In this document: piece by piece, positions 17,856 to 27,206 of the stretch | How the letters are laid out: each line of letters begins with the position of its first letter | Position numbering within the stretch: position 1 is the first letter of the stretch | From: an uncultured Acetatifactor sp. | GTDB lineage: Bacteria > Bacillota > Clostridia > Lachnospirales > Lachnospiraceae | Direction of reading: 5' to 3' | Length of the DNA: 61,577 nucleotides | Assembly: GCA_949840885.1 (NCBI GenBank) | Contig: CATKYJ010000026.1 | Location: 1 to 61,577 of the forward strand | The notes under the pieces: generated by a model | Told to the model about the DNA's origin: nothing | What the model saw: only the letters and a program-made list of their open reading frames with translations | The model's database searches: none | Position numbers and translations under genes: made by a program

Positions 17856-18253
17856 CCCAAACAAGAGGCGGATACGGTAAAAAGTGTATCCTGGCAGTGG
17901 ATGACGCAGCAATTATCTTATCAAGGATTTGGGATGCCCTGCGGAACGATTACGAGGTGACCACTGTAAATTCCGGTGTACGTGCTTTGAAATATCTGGA
18001 GGAGGAGAAGCCTGATCTGATTCTGCTGGACATCCGGATGCCCATTAAGGACGGCATCCAGACTTTGAGGGAGATACGCGCCATGGAAGACCGCGGCGAC
18101 ATCCCTGTGATCATGCTTACGGGAGTGGAGGATTCCCAATCTGTCCTGGAAAGCGCCAAGCTGGGAATTTGTGACTATATCCTGAAGCCTTTTCATGACG
18201 ATGACCTGCGCAACAGGATTCAGCGGGCTCTGGAGCCGGACGGGAGGTTTTAG
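17852..18253 (+). CDS. Stand-alone response regulator receiver protein
   Basis: The 133-residue single receiver domain has ILAVDDAA, phosphoacceptor LILLDIRMP, LTGV with the conserved threonine, and LKPFH with the conserved lysine. It lacks an output domain. The ATGA overlap with the 7TM kinase makes it that kinase's likely phosphate acceptor or relay partner. A CheX-like gene follows after six bases. Confidence 0.9.
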   Translation: MTQTRGGYGKKCILAVDDAAIILSRIWDALRNDYEVTTVNSGVRALKYLEEEKPDLILLDIRMPIKDGIQTLREIRAMEDRGDIPVIMLTGVEDSQSVLESAKLGICDYILKPFHDDDLRNRIQRALEPDGRF

Positions 18254-18259
18254 GGCATT

Positions 18260-18748
18260 ATGAACAGTGTGCTGACACAGGAGGAATTGGAACGGATATT
18301 GAATCAGGCGGTTCAGGATGTGACGGAGCGAACAGCCGGTGTGCGTCTGCACCCGGAAGACAAGTCGCCGGGGGAGGATCTTTGTACGGTTCAGATTACT
18401 TTTGACAAAGGCTTCCATACCAGTCTTACCCTCTGTGCCGACACCAGTCTGCTTTACCGCATGGCCTGCAATACTTTTCATGAGGAGCTGCTGGAACCCG
18501 AGGATCTGGAAGAGTTCGGCAAGGAGTATTTCAATATTCTGTGCGGCAGGATAGCGGGGGCTATGTTCCAGGCAACACAGATCCCGGCTCATTTCAATCC
18601 GCCTGTGTTCTATCGTGGGCGCTATGCGCCGGAGGGGCGTGAGATACAGTTCGTCCTAACTTATTCCAATGAGTATAACGAGGGCGCGCAGCTGATCCAT
18701 CATGTACCATGCAGCGGGGAAGATGAGGCTGTGGCAGACGGAAACTGA
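18260..18748 (+). CDS. CheX/CheC-like phosphatase-family protein
   Basis: The 162-residue protein shows the family's catalytic pattern E-x2-N in the helix EEFGKEYFNILCGRIAGAMF (near residues 85-105). CheX/CheC proteins remove phosphate from CheY-type receivers. It sits between two stand-alone receivers, its likely substrates. No methyl-accepting receptor, CheA or CheW is present nearby, so it probably serves the phosphorelay rather than flagellar chemotaxis. The second E-x2-N motif found in CheC is not evident, which favours the CheX type. Confidence 0.72.
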   Translation: MNSVLTQEELERILNQAVQDVTERTAGVRLHPEDKSPGEDLCTVQITFDKGFHTSLTLCADTSLLYRMACNTFHEELLEPEDLEEFGKEYFNILCGRIAGAMFQATQIPAHFNPPVFYRGRYAPEGREIQFVLTYSNEYNEGAQLIHHVPCSGEDEAVADGN

Positions 18749-18768
18749 CAGAAGGGAGCATAAATAAG

Positions 18769-19131
18769 ATGAAGAGACGTGTTATGGTAGTAGATGATTC
18801 CCGGCTGGTCAGGATTCAGCTGGAAGACGCCCTGAAAGGGACGGATTATGAAGTGGCCGCATACTGCCGCAGCGGGGAGGACGCCATTGCCCGGTACGCT
18901 GAGGTGGCCCCGGATCTGGTGACCATGGACATTATCATGCAGGGGATGGACGGCATAGACGCCGCCGAGATTATTCTGAAAGAACATCCGGACGCCCGGA
19001 TCGTAATGGTTTCATCCCTGGCTTACGAGGACACCTTTGAGAGGGCCAGGAAGATCGGCACCAGAGGGTTCGTGGACAAGCCGTTCTACCAGGAGCAGCT
19101 GCTAAAGGTGTTCGATGAGGCGTTGGCCTGA
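18769..19131 (+). CDS. CheY-like response regulator
   Basis: The 120-residue receiver has VMVVDDSRLVR, LVTMDIIMQGMDG with the phosphoacceptor, VSSL in place of the usual threonine strand (serine instead), and VDKPF. This sequence is closer to chemotaxis CheY than the other receivers in the cluster. It closes the operon behind the CheX-like gene and has a GAAGGGAG ribosome binding site. Confidence 0.9.
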   Translation: MKRRVMVVDDSRLVRIQLEDALKGTDYEVAAYCRSGEDAIARYAEVAPDLVTMDIIMQGMDGIDAAEIILKEHPDARIVMVSSLAYEDTFERARKIGTRGFVDKPFYQEQLLKVFDEALA

Positions 19132-19233
19132 TTTCAGGCAGCAACCCGCATACCGCCTGGAATGATGCCGCAGATATGGAAAAGTCCAAACGGTATGCCA
19201 AAACAGCAGCGACTTCGGAATGGATCCGCCGCT

Positions 19234-19518
19234 TTAGCGGAACAGCAGCGGTGAGCCGCCGTCGAAGCCGTTGTTGATATCCCGGAGGCTGTCCTTGAGC
19301 TTCTCGTTGGTGGCGCAGGAGGCCTCGCTCTGGAGATCCATATAGAGGATGAACACATCTTCCAGGTTCATGGACTTTTCCGCGGCGATCTCCTCCATCA
19401 CGGGCCGCAGCTTTTCCAGCTGCAGGGAGACGGGCACTTTCTGGGGGTCGATTTCTCCCAGGGTATTTTCTGCGTACGAATTGATGCGTTCTAACAGCTT
19501 TCTGTTTTCATCTGTCAT
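19234..19518 (-). CDS. Small conserved-type hypothetical protein
   Basis: The 94-residue acidic, mostly helical protein (starts MTDENRKLLERINSY, ends DGGSPLLFR) has no signal peptide or membrane segment. It is convergent with the signalling cluster and divergent from the DUF1015 gene. An upstream GAGGTCAGAATC gives a modest ribosome binding site. I do not recognise the family. Confidence 0.55.
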   Translation of the reverse strand: MTDENRKLLERINSYAENTLGEIDPQKVPVSLQLEKLRPVMEEIAAEKSMNLEDVFILYMDLQSEASCATNEKLKDSLRDINNGFDGGSPLLFR

Positions 19519-19573
19519 GATTCTGACCTCGCTTTCCTTTTACAGATTATTTTTATAGTTTAGCACCAGAAGC

Positions 19574-19602
19574 TTGTTAAGTACAGATATTTTTGGTAAA
19601 AT
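19574..19602 (+). promoter_or_regulatory. Promoter for the DUF1015 gene
   Basis: TTGTTA (19574-19579) and TAAAAT (19597-19602) with a 17-base spacer precede the gene by about 40 bases. Confidence 0.5.
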
Positions 19603-19641
19603 AAATTTATCTTTTGAATGAAACGAAAAGAGGAACAAGAC

Positions 19642-20904
19642 ATGGCAAACATCAGACCGTTTTCCGCCTACCGCCCGGCGCCTGGGCTGGAAAGCAAAAT
19701 CGCCGCGCTGCCCTATGACGTATACGACAGGGAGGAGGCCGCGGCGGAAGTGAAGCGGAATCCCGATTCCTTTCTGGCAATAGACCGTGCGGAGACTGGC
19801 TTCGGCCCGGAGGTGGACATCTATGCGCCGGCAGTGTACGAAAGGGCAGCGAATTTGCTGCGGGAATGGATTTCCCGGGGGAAATTCGTCAGGGGGGACA
19901 AGCCCTGCTATTATCTGTATGAGCTGATCATGGAGGGCAGGATCCAGACAGGGATCGTGGCATGCGCCTCCATAGACGACTACAACTCTAATATCATCAA
20001 GAAACATGAGAACACCCGGGCAGACAAGGAGCAGGACAGGATTCGCCATGTGGATGTGTGCAATATGCAGACAGGGCCTATTTTCCTGGCCTACCGCAGT
20101 GACACGGCGCTCTCTGAGATCGTCGGGGCAGTGAAGAGAACCCCGCCTGTCTGCCGCTTTGTCTCCGAGGACGGAATCGGCCACAGCGTGTGGGTGATTG
20201 CCGAGGAGAGTCAGGTGGATAGCATACGGCAGCGGTTTGCCCGGATGGACTCGGTGTATATCGCGGACGGCCATCATCGCTGTGCCTCCGCGGTAAAGGT
20301 GGGTATGATGCGTAGGCAGTCCGGGCCGGAGGATGCCGGGGAACGGGAGTCGGATTACTTCCTCTCGGTGCTGTTTCCGGATGAGGAGCTGCATATCATG
20401 GATTACAATCGCGTAGTTACAGATCTGAACGGCCTTACAAAGGAGGGATATCTGGAGCGTGTGTCCGGAGATTTTCTGGTGGAGGAGGCTCCGGAGGCGC
20501 CTTATCATCCGGGGCGGAAAGGGCAGTTTGGCATGTTCCTGGACGGGATATGGTACTGTCTGACGGCCAGGCCCCATATTCTGTCCGAAGATCCGGTGGA
20601 CGGACTGGATGTCTCCCTGCTGCAGAACCATCTCCTGGGTCCTGTCCTTGGCATACAGGATCCAAAGACGGATAAGCGTATCGATTTCGTGGGAGGCATA
20701 AGAGGACTCGGGGAGCTGGAGCGGCGGGTGCAGATGGAAAAGGGGCGCCGCCCAGGACAGACAGCGGTGGCTTTTTCCATGTATCCTACCTCCATGGCAG
20801 AGCTGTTCGCCGTTGCGGATGCGGGAAAGCTGATGCCGCCTAAGTCCACCTGGTTCGAGCCCAAGCTAAGGAGCGGATTGTTCCTCCACGGGCTGGAGGA
20901 ATAA
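19642..20904 (+). CDS. DUF1015 family protein
   Basis: The protein starts with MANIRPFSAYRP and ALPYDVYD, the usual opening of DUF1015 proteins, and has the conserved YIADGHHRCASA near residue 213 and YPTSMAELFAVADAG...MPPKSTWFEPKLRSGL at the end. The length of about 420 residues is typical. ATG 19642 has AGAGGA seven bases upstream, while the in-frame ATG 19618 has none. The biochemical role is not established to my knowledge; the GHHR pattern resembles a nucleotide- or metal-handling site. Confidence 0.9.
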   Translation: MANIRPFSAYRPAPGLESKIAALPYDVYDREEAAAEVKRNPDSFLAIDRAETGFGPEVDIYAPAVYERAANLLREWISRGKFVRGDKPCYYLYELIMEGRIQTGIVACASIDDYNSNIIKKHENTRADKEQDRIRHVDVCNMQTGPIFLAYRSDTALSEIVGAVKRTPPVCRFVSEDGIGHSVWVIAEESQVDSIRQRFARMDSVYIADGHHRCASAVKVGMMRRQSGPEDAGERESDYFLSVLFPDEELHIMDYNRVVTDLNGLTKEGYLERVSGDFLVEEAPEAPYHPGRKGQFGMFLDGIWYCLTARPHILSEDPVDGLDVSLLQNHLLGPVLGIQDPKTDKRIDFVGGIRGLGELERRVQMEKGRRPGQTAVAFSMYPTSMAELFAVADAGKLMPPKSTWFEPKLRSGLFLHGLEE

Positions 20905-21002
20905 GGTGCCCGCCTGCGGACGGATAGGCAGGCGTACACAGGAATAGCAGCGTAGCAATTTATAAAAGTATATATAGCAGAAGCAGAAAGGAAGCGGACG
21001 AC

Positions 21003-23687
21003 ATGACGAACAAACTTTATCAGCTGATGAACTGGCCCAGAATAGAAGACATCATCTATTCGGAATGCGACAATCCCCATGAGATATTGGGACCCCATAA
21101 GACAGGAAAACAGATTCTCGTCCAGGCATATTTCCCCGGTGCAAAGCAGGCGAGGATTGTATTTGAGGACACCGGCGAGCAGGTGGAAATGGAGCAGGCG
21201 GACGAAGACGGCTTCTTTGCGGCTCTGCTCTCCAGAAAGGAAAAGGAGCTTCCCGTCTATCACTACGCGGTGACGGGCAAAGATGGAGAGGAGAGTATCC
21301 GGGGGGAGGCATACCGTTTTGCACCACAGATTACAAAAAGCGACATAGAGAAGTTTGCAAACGGCATCCATTATACCATATATGAGAAGCTGGGCGCCCA
21401 TCCCATGACCCTTGAGGGCGTCAGGGGCGTCTATTTTGCCGTGTGGGCCCCAAATGTGCTGCGGGCCAGCGTAGTGGGAGATTTCAACGGCTGGGACGGG
21501 CGGATGCATCAGATGAGGAGGCTTGGGGATTCCGGCATCTTTGAGGTATTCCTGCCGGATGCAAAGGTTGGGGACAACTATAAATTTGAAATGAAAGTTA
21601 AGGGCGGACTGACCTACCTGAAAGCGGATCCTTACGGCAATGCGGCGCAGCTGCGCCCGGAGACGGCTTCGGTGGTTGCGGATCTGGACAGCTTCGCCTG
21701 GGAGGATGCGGCATTCCTGAAAGGCAGGGACAGATTCCAGACAGGGAATGCGCCGGTGAGCGTATACGAGATGTACTTAGGCTCTGTGACAGCGCCGGGG
21801 GAAGACAAAGACTTTGCCAATTACCGTGAAATTGCGTCAACGCTGATCCCCTATATCAAAGAGATGGGATATACCCATGTGGAACTCATGCCTGTGATGG
21901 AGCATCCGCTGGACGGTTCCTGGGGATACCAGGTGATCGGATACTATGCACCTACGGCCAGGTATGGCTCTCCGGAAGATTTTATGTATTTTATCAATGA
22001 ACTTCACAAAGCGGGAATAGGTGTGATTCTGGACTGGGTTCCGGCCCATTTCCCCAGGGACACCTATGGGCTTTCCAATTTTGACGGAACCTGTCTGTAT
22101 GAGCACAGAGATCCCAGACAGGGCAGCCATCCCCATTGGGGCACCCTCATCTACAATTACGGCAGACCCCAGGTTTCCAACTATCTCATTGCAAACGCTC
22201 TGTTCTGGGTGGAGAAGTTCCATGCAGACGGCATCCGGATGGATGCGGTGGCCAGCATGCTCTACCTGGACTATGGGAAAAAGGACGGCGAATGGGTGGC
22301 GAACATTTATGGCGGAAAGGAAAACCTGGAGGCCATTGAGATGATCAAACACCTGAACTCCGTCATGAAGAAGCGCAATCCAGGCGTGCTCAGCATTGCC
22401 GAGGAGAGCACGGCTTTCCCGAAGATCACAGGGGCGCTGGACGAAGACGGTCTGGGTTTTGACCTGAAATGGAATATGGGCTTCATGAATGATTACCTGG
22501 ATTATATCAAATACGATCCCTATTTCAGAGCCCATCACCACGGGGAACTGACATTCAGCATGGTCTATGCTTACAGCGAGAAGTTCATGCTGGTATTCTC
22601 CCACGATGAAGTGGTGCACGGCAAGGCTTCCCTGATTGGAAAGATGCCCGGGGAGCGGGCGCAGAAGTTCGCGAATCTCAGGCTTACCTATGCCTATATG
22701 ATGGTGCATCCTGGCAAGAAGCTGCTGTTCATGGGTCAGGATCTGGGCGAATTCGATGAGTGGAACGAGGCTCGCCAGGTGGAATGGGAGCTTGCCGACG
22801 TGCCGGAGCACAAAGGAATATCCATGCTGGTAAAAGACCTGAATCACCTCTACCGAACCAGCCCCCAGCTGTATGCGGCAGATGATGTGCCGGAGGGGTT
22901 TGAATGGGTGAACCATATTTCCTGGGAGGAGTGTTTCCTGACTTTCCTGCGCAAGGGGATCAAACCTGAGGAGCTGCTTGTGGTGGTGGCTAATTTCTCC
23001 GGTGTGGAGAGAGAGATCACCTCAGGAGTACCTTTTGACGGAAAGTACAAAGAGATTTTCAATTCCGATGACGAAAAATACGGCGGAACAGGAGTGGTGA
23101 ACGGCCGCGTGAAGCGTTCAAAGGCAGTGGAATGGGACGACAGACCTTATTCCATTACGGTAAAGGCTGCCCCGCTTTCTTTGTGCATTCTCAAATACAT
23201 CCCTCTGACAGAGGAAGAAATTGCCAGAGAGGCAGTGGAGAAAGCTGCAGCCGAGAAAGAGGCTGCCAAGTGGCTGGCGGCTGAGAAAGAAGCAGCCTAC
23301 CGGAAAGCGGCCAGGAAAGCGCAGGTCTACAAAAAGGCAGCTGAGAAGACCGAGAAAGAATCGAATGCGGAGACTACGGCAGAAACGAAAGCGGAGGCCG
23401 AGGCAGAGAGGGAAACGAAAGCAGACACCGAAGAGAAGACCGCGTCCATTGAAGAGAAGACGGCATCTGCTTTCAAGACGACAGGAGGAGCTGCGGCAGC
23501 ATTCGGCGAGGCAAAAAAGACAACAAGAAAGACAAAGGGAAAGACTTCCGCCGCAACGAAATCTGCTGCAAAGAAGCCTGCCGAAAAGACAGAGAAAGCC
23601 CCGGCTGCCAGAGCGGCAAAAGCCGGGACGAAGAAGCGGGCAAAGTCCGGTGAAGCAGGGGAAAAAGCTCATTCCGAAGAGGGATAG
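21003..23687 (+). CDS. glgB: 1,4-alpha-glucan branching enzyme with a Lys/Ala/Glu-rich C-terminal tail
   Basis: Two N-terminal carbohydrate-binding regions (about 20-105 and 115-220, the second with VVGDFNGWD) precede a GH13 catalytic barrel with the nucleophile in GIRMDAVASM, the acid/base in IAEEST and VFSHDEVVHGK. GlgB makes alpha-1,6 branches in glycogen. The enzyme proper ends near residue 733 (LCILKYIPL). About 160 more residues follow, with almost only Ala, Lys, Glu, Thr and Arg and repeated AAKKPAEK-like blocks, resembling histone-H1-like bacterial tails. Normal GlgB lacks this. No other glycogen gene is adjacent. Confidence 0.93.
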   Translation: MTNKLYQLMNWPRIEDIIYSECDNPHEILGPHKTGKQILVQAYFPGAKQARIVFEDTGEQVEMEQADEDGFFAALLSRKEKELPVYHYAVTGKDGEESIRGEAYRFAPQITKSDIEKFANGIHYTIYEKLGAHPMTLEGVRGVYFAVWAPNVLRASVVGDFNGWDGRMHQMRRLGDSGIFEVFLPDAKVGDNYKFEMKVKGGLTYLKADPYGNAAQLRPETASVVADLDSFAWEDAAFLKGRDRFQTGNAPVSVYEMYLGSVTAPGEDKDFANYREIASTLIPYIKEMGYTHVELMPVMEHPLDGSWGYQVIGYYAPTARYGSPEDFMYFINELHKAGIGVILDWVPAHFPRDTYGLSNFDGTCLYEHRDPRQGSHPHWGTLIYNYGRPQVSNYLIANALFWVEKFHADGIRMDAVASMLYLDYGKKDGEWVANIYGGKENLEAIEMIKHLNSVMKKRNPGVLSIAEESTAFPKITGALDEDGLGFDLKWNMGFMNDYLDYIKYDPYFRAHHHGELTFSMVYAYSEKFMLVFSHDEVVHGKASLIGKMPGERAQKFANLRLTYAYMMVHPGKKLLFMGQDLGEFDEWNEARQVEWELADVPEHKGISMLVKDLNHLYRTSPQLYAADDVPEGFEWVNHISWEECFLTFLRKGIKPEELLVVVANFSGVEREITSGVPFDGKYKEIFNSDDEKYGGTGVVNGRVKRSKAVEWDDRPYSITVKAAPLSLCILKYIPLTEEEIAREAVEKAAAEKEAAKWLAAEKEAAYRKAARKAQVYKKAAEKTEKESNAETTAETKAEAEAERETKADTEEKTASIEEKTASAFKTTGGAAAAFGEAKKTTRKTKGKTSAATKSAAKKPAEKTEKAPAARAAKAGTKKRAKSGEAGEKAHSEEG

Positions 23688-23700
23688 GGAGGGCCGTACT

Positions 23701-24897
23701 ATGAAATGGGAGAGGAGCATTCCAAGGCGGCGCAGGGCGCTTGTCTTCATGACAGTGCCGCTCCTGTGCATATCCTGCGGAATCATGCCGGAAGAGGAAG
23801 CGCTTCCGGCAGCCCCTGTCATTCGTACCTATGAAGCGGAGGAATACCAGCAGACCAGGGTCATGCGGGGGGATATGGTTCTGAGCAAAAGCGTCAAATG
23901 CACCTATGCGTCGGCCAAGCAGGAGAAATACAGTTTTTCCATGGGCGGTATGTACATAGACAAGGTATATGTCAGCGAGGGCCAGCAGGTAAAGAAAGGC
24001 GCTTTGCTGGCGGAGCTGGAAAAGGGCGATTTGCCCGGTCAGATATCGGACAGCGAATACGCCCTGAAAGCACTGCAGGTCAAAAGAGCCTATCTGCCGG
24101 AACATCAGAGACTGGAGCTGGCAAGACAGGATGCTGTCATAGCGGACATGGAAGAGCAGATCAAAGAACTGATGGCATGGTCAGGGAATTATGAGGACGG
24201 GGAAGAAAAGAAAGCGTTGATCGATCAGGCAAACGCAATTTTGATACAGAAGATTGCGCTGGAAAAGCAAAGGGAAGACACTGCAGAGGACGGACAGAAA
24301 CAGCTCCAGGCGGCGGACGAGGATTTGGCAATCGCGCAGCTAAAGCTTCAGGAGCTGCGGGAGAGACTGCGGGAAAGACAAATTTATGCAGATTTTGGCG
24401 GAACAGTCACATATCTGCAGAAGACGCAGGAAGGGGATCGCTCCGTAAAAGGAAAGAGTTTTATTACAATAGCCGATCTGGACAAAGTGGTATTCACAGT
24501 AAAAGGGGAAGACGCGCAGTATTTTCCGGTGGGCACAGAGGTGACGGTGGTCTGTCAGAAAAAGGAATTTCCTGCCCGGGCAGTGGATCCGGGTGAACTT
24601 GGACTGGCAAAAGAAGAGGAGAAAGATGCGCCTATTGCATATCTTCAGCTCCTCCGGCCGGATCCCACCCTGGAAAACGGCGTCAAGGGGACTGTGGAGG
24701 TCATATTGGACCAGAAAAGTGACGTGCTGTATGTGAACAAGGAGGCCATCAAGGCAGCGGAAGAGGCAAAATTTGTGTATATGCTGGATGAGAACGGCCT
24801 GCGTTTCCTGCAGGAGATTACCACGGGACTGGAGAATGACCATTATGTGGAGATCGTAAGCGGCCTTTCGGAAGGGGACAGCATTATCATTAATTAA
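23701..24897 (+). CDS. HlyD-family adaptor protein, probable lipoprotein (exporter subunit 1)
   Basis: From ATG 23701 the protein has a basic N-terminus (RRRR) and a hydrophobic segment ending LLCISC, a possible lipobox. A lipoyl-like half domain follows (VYVSEGQQVKKGALLAELE), then a coiled-coil hairpin (about 120-225), the returning half (DFGGTVTYLQ) and a beta-barrel region. This is the periplasmic-adaptor fold used by MacA-like exporters; in a single-membrane cell it would stand on the outer face of the membrane. The open frame extends upstream inside glgB, but no start there has a ribosome binding site. The first codons contain the GAGAGGAGCATTCCA motif. It begins a six-gene exporter operon. 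Confidence 0.82.
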   Translation: MKWERSIPRRRRALVFMTVPLLCISCGIMPEEEALPAAPVIRTYEAEEYQQTRVMRGDMVLSKSVKCTYASAKQEKYSFSMGGMYIDKVYVSEGQQVKKGALLAELEKGDLPGQISDSEYALKALQVKRAYLPEHQRLELARQDAVIADMEEQIKELMAWSGNYEDGEEKKALIDQANAILIQKIALEKQREDTAEDGQKQLQAADEDLAIAQLKLQELRERLRERQIYADFGGTVTYLQKTQEGDRSVKGKSFITIADLDKVVFTVKGEDAQYFPVGTEVTVVCQKKEFPARAVDPGELGLAKEEEKDAPIAYLQLLRPDPTLENGVKGTVEVILDQKSDVLYVNKEAIKAAEEAKFVYMLDENGLRFLQEITTGLENDHYVEIVSGLSEGDSIIIN

Positions 24898-25013
24898 CTG
24901 ACAATCACTAAAACTTGCCAAGTGCCCCGACTTACGGGCGAATGATCCCGGAGATGACGCGGTATATTTCATTGCTCGTGAGTATAACAGACGGCAGATA
25001 GGATGAAGGTAGA

Positions 25014-26117
25014 ATGAAGAAAAAAACGGTACTGCCTGTAGTTCTGATCTTTCTTACAGGGCTCGCAGGGTGCTCGGGAGAACTTCCTCCCGAAGAGTTT
25101 TCCCGTCCCCCAGAACTTCTGGAGCCGGTGGATGTGAAGATGGACATGGCCATGGCGCAGAGAGGGGAGCTCTATAATCTGTCCGTCTACAGCGGAGAGA
25201 TAGTTCCTTATACAGAGGAATTGTACTTTACCGTGGACGGCTATCTGGAAGAGTTCAAGGTTATGATAGGAGATATGGCAGAGGAGGGCCAGGTCCTTGC
25301 TTCCTTAAGTGAGGAACAGACTCTGGAGCAGATAGAGACTCTGGAGAAAGAAATCGACAATCTGGTCAGGATGGGGGAATTTGGCGACAGACAGGCCGGT
25401 GCGGACATTGAGATTGCCAAGACGGAACTGGAATATATGCGTGCATTGGGGAAGTTCGGATATGCAGTGGACGCAAAGGAAATGGAGGTCTGGAAGCTGG
25501 AGCTTGCGCAGCAGGAGGCAAAGGAACTGCGGAACCTGGAACTGCAAAAAAGGCAGGAAGCGCTCAGGGCGCTTCAGGGGAAAATAGGGAAGAATGAAAT
25601 TACGGCTCCTTATAGCGGAAGAATCGTTTATACCAGCAGCGCGGGAAAAGGGGATTTCGTTCAGGGCTATGTCCCAGTCATCTACATGGCGGACGAAAGC
25701 CGCCTAAGCCTGTCCACAGAATTTATTTCGGAATCTGCCATAAAGGGTGCAGATCGGGTTTATGCCCGGATTGGTTCCAGGGAGTTCGACATTACTTACA
25801 TCCCTTATGACCGCGGGGAAATGACGAAAGCCACTCTGGCCGGCGAGGAGATGAGGACCCGTTTTTCCATCGACGAGGCGGATACAGAGCTTGCTGCAGG
25901 TCAGTTTGCCGTGGTCATGGTTTATCATTTTTGCAAAGAGAATGCGCTGACCATCCCCATAAACGCCCTGCACAGGGACGGGAGCGGCCAGTATGTCTAT
26001 AAGCAGGCGAACGGAGTCAGGGTGCGCTGTGATGTGAAGACAGGAATGCTTACGAATACGAAAGCGGAGATCACAGAGGGGCTTGAGGAAGGAGATATGG
26101 TCTATGTCCAGGATTAA
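25014..26117 (+). CDS. HlyD-family adaptor lipoprotein (exporter subunit 2)
   Basis: The signal peptide ends with LAGC, a clear lipobox. The mature part has a barrel-sandwich half (DGYLEEFKVMIGDMAEEGQVLASL), a shorter coiled coil (about 105-190), the second half (APYSGRIVYTSSAGKGDFVQG) and a C-terminal region ending with EGLEEGDMVYVQD, typical of MacA/RND-type adaptors. It lies 116 bases after the first adaptor and overlaps the third by 14 bases. Confidence 0.87.
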   Translation: MKKKTVLPVVLIFLTGLAGCSGELPPEEFSRPPELLEPVDVKMDMAMAQRGELYNLSVYSGEIVPYTEELYFTVDGYLEEFKVMIGDMAEEGQVLASLSEEQTLEQIETLEKEIDNLVRMGEFGDRQAGADIEIAKTELEYMRALGKFGYAVDAKEMEVWKLELAQQEAKELRNLELQKRQEALRALQGKIGKNEITAPYSGRIVYTSSAGKGDFVQGYVPVIYMADESRLSLSTEFISESAIKGADRVYARIGSREFDITYIPYDRGEMTKATLAGEEMRTRFSIDEADTELAAGQFAVVMVYHFCKENALTIPINALHRDGSGQYVYKQANGVRVRCDVKTGMLTNTKAEITEGLEEGDMVYVQD

Positions 26118-27195
26118 GGCAGCGGCAATCGGAGTGCTTTTTGCGGCGACAGCGGCGCTTGCCGCATGCGCGGAAAGCGGGCAGGAGGATTCTCTATACA
26201 GCGAAACGCTCTCGGCTCCTGAGGAGGCAAATTACGATACCGTACAGGCGCATACAGGCGCGTACATAAAGACCGCCGGAGGCTCCGTAAGTATCTATTA
26301 CCCCATTACCGCTGAGATCTGCTGGGAGGAGGGCAGCGCCAGATTCCGTGAATTCCTTGTGAGAAAAGGGCAGGAAGTAAAGGAGGGCGACGGACTGGCG
26401 ACATTTGACATTGAAGTGAGCAGGGCACAGAGGGAAGAGCTGTCGCTTTCCCTTGCCAGAACCATTGAGAATCTGGAGAGCGGAAGTCAAAAACGCCAGA
26501 CTGCCATAGAGGAAGCCAGGGAAAAACTGGAGGGGCTGGAAAGCTTTGAGCTTCGCATCGCACAGCTTCGGATAGACAAATCACAGGCAGAGTACGAGCA
26601 ATTTGTCTATCAGTCGGAGCAGGAGATTGCCAGGCTGCAGGAGAGGCTGGAAGAACTGGACGGGAGAATTGCCAACGATACTTTATTCGCCCCTTTTGAC
26701 GGGATAATTGACTCCATAGCAGTCTGCAGTGCGGGGGACCCTGTGACAAAGGATATGGTGATGGTGACCATGCATGCAACAGACAGATATTATCTGGTGG
26801 CCGATGACACTCTGGACAGACTGCGCTACAATATGGAGGTCTCAGTGGAGGCGGGCCGGCGCAACGACCTAACGGTCTATAAGGGCAAAGTCGTGGCCGC
26901 ACAATCCATGTTGCCCTCCTCCGTGCCCAATAGACTGACCCTCATCGAACTGTATGGGGACGTGACGCCAGATGCTCTGACAATCTCACCCAAGTATGAG
27001 TATAATTTGGAAGAGCTGGGGGATGTCCTCCTGGTAAAATGGAGGGCTCTGGACATAGAAAACGGAAAAAGCTTTGTCTATGTACTGGAGAACGACATGG
27101 TGCAGAAGCGGTATGTGGTACCAGGCCTGAATAACAGAGAGGAAGCATGGATTCTGGACGGCCTGAAAGAAGGACAGACTGTAATTGCGGATTAG
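26104..27195 (+). CDS. HlyD-family adaptor lipoprotein (exporter subunit 3)
   Basis: ATG 26104 follows GGAAGGAG by about nine bases, and the signal peptide ends ALAAC. An adaptor core follows: FLVRKGQEVKEGDGLATFD, coiled coil (about 110-195), FAPFDGIIDSIAVCSAGDPV, and a C-terminal segment ending DGLKEGQTVIAD. It is the third adaptor in a row; the sequences are clearly diverged, so this is an old duplication or a hetero-oligomeric assembly rather than a recent copy. Translation is coupled to the gene upstream by overlap. Confidence 0.87.
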   Translation: MSRIKAAAIGVLFAATAALAACAESGQEDSLYSETLSAPEEANYDTVQAHTGAYIKTAGGSVSIYYPITAEICWEEGSARFREFLVRKGQEVKEGDGLATFDIEVSRAQREELSLSLARTIENLESGSQKRQTAIEEAREKLEGLESFELRIAQLRIDKSQAEYEQFVYQSEQEIARLQERLEELDGRIANDTLFAPFDGIIDSIAVCSAGDPVTKDMVMVTMHATDRYYLVADDTLDRLRYNMEVSVEAGRRNDLTVYKGKVVAAQSMLPSSVPNRLTLIELYGDVTPDALTISPKYEYNLEELGDVLLVKWRALDIENGKSFVYVLENDMVQKRYVVPGLNNREEAWILDGLKEGQTVIAD

Positions 27196-27206
27196 GGGGC
27201 AGAGGC

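Noticed and set aside
16416..17912. 498-residue minus-strand frame across the 7TM kinase
   Set aside because: Antisense shadow with no ribosome binding site and no recognisable motif; the plus strand carries complete kinase domains.
23221..23700. Extension of the first HlyD gene upstream into glgB
   Set aside because: The frame is only open because it lies opposite the codon phase of the Lys/Ala-rich glgB tail; no ribosome binding site is present before 23701.
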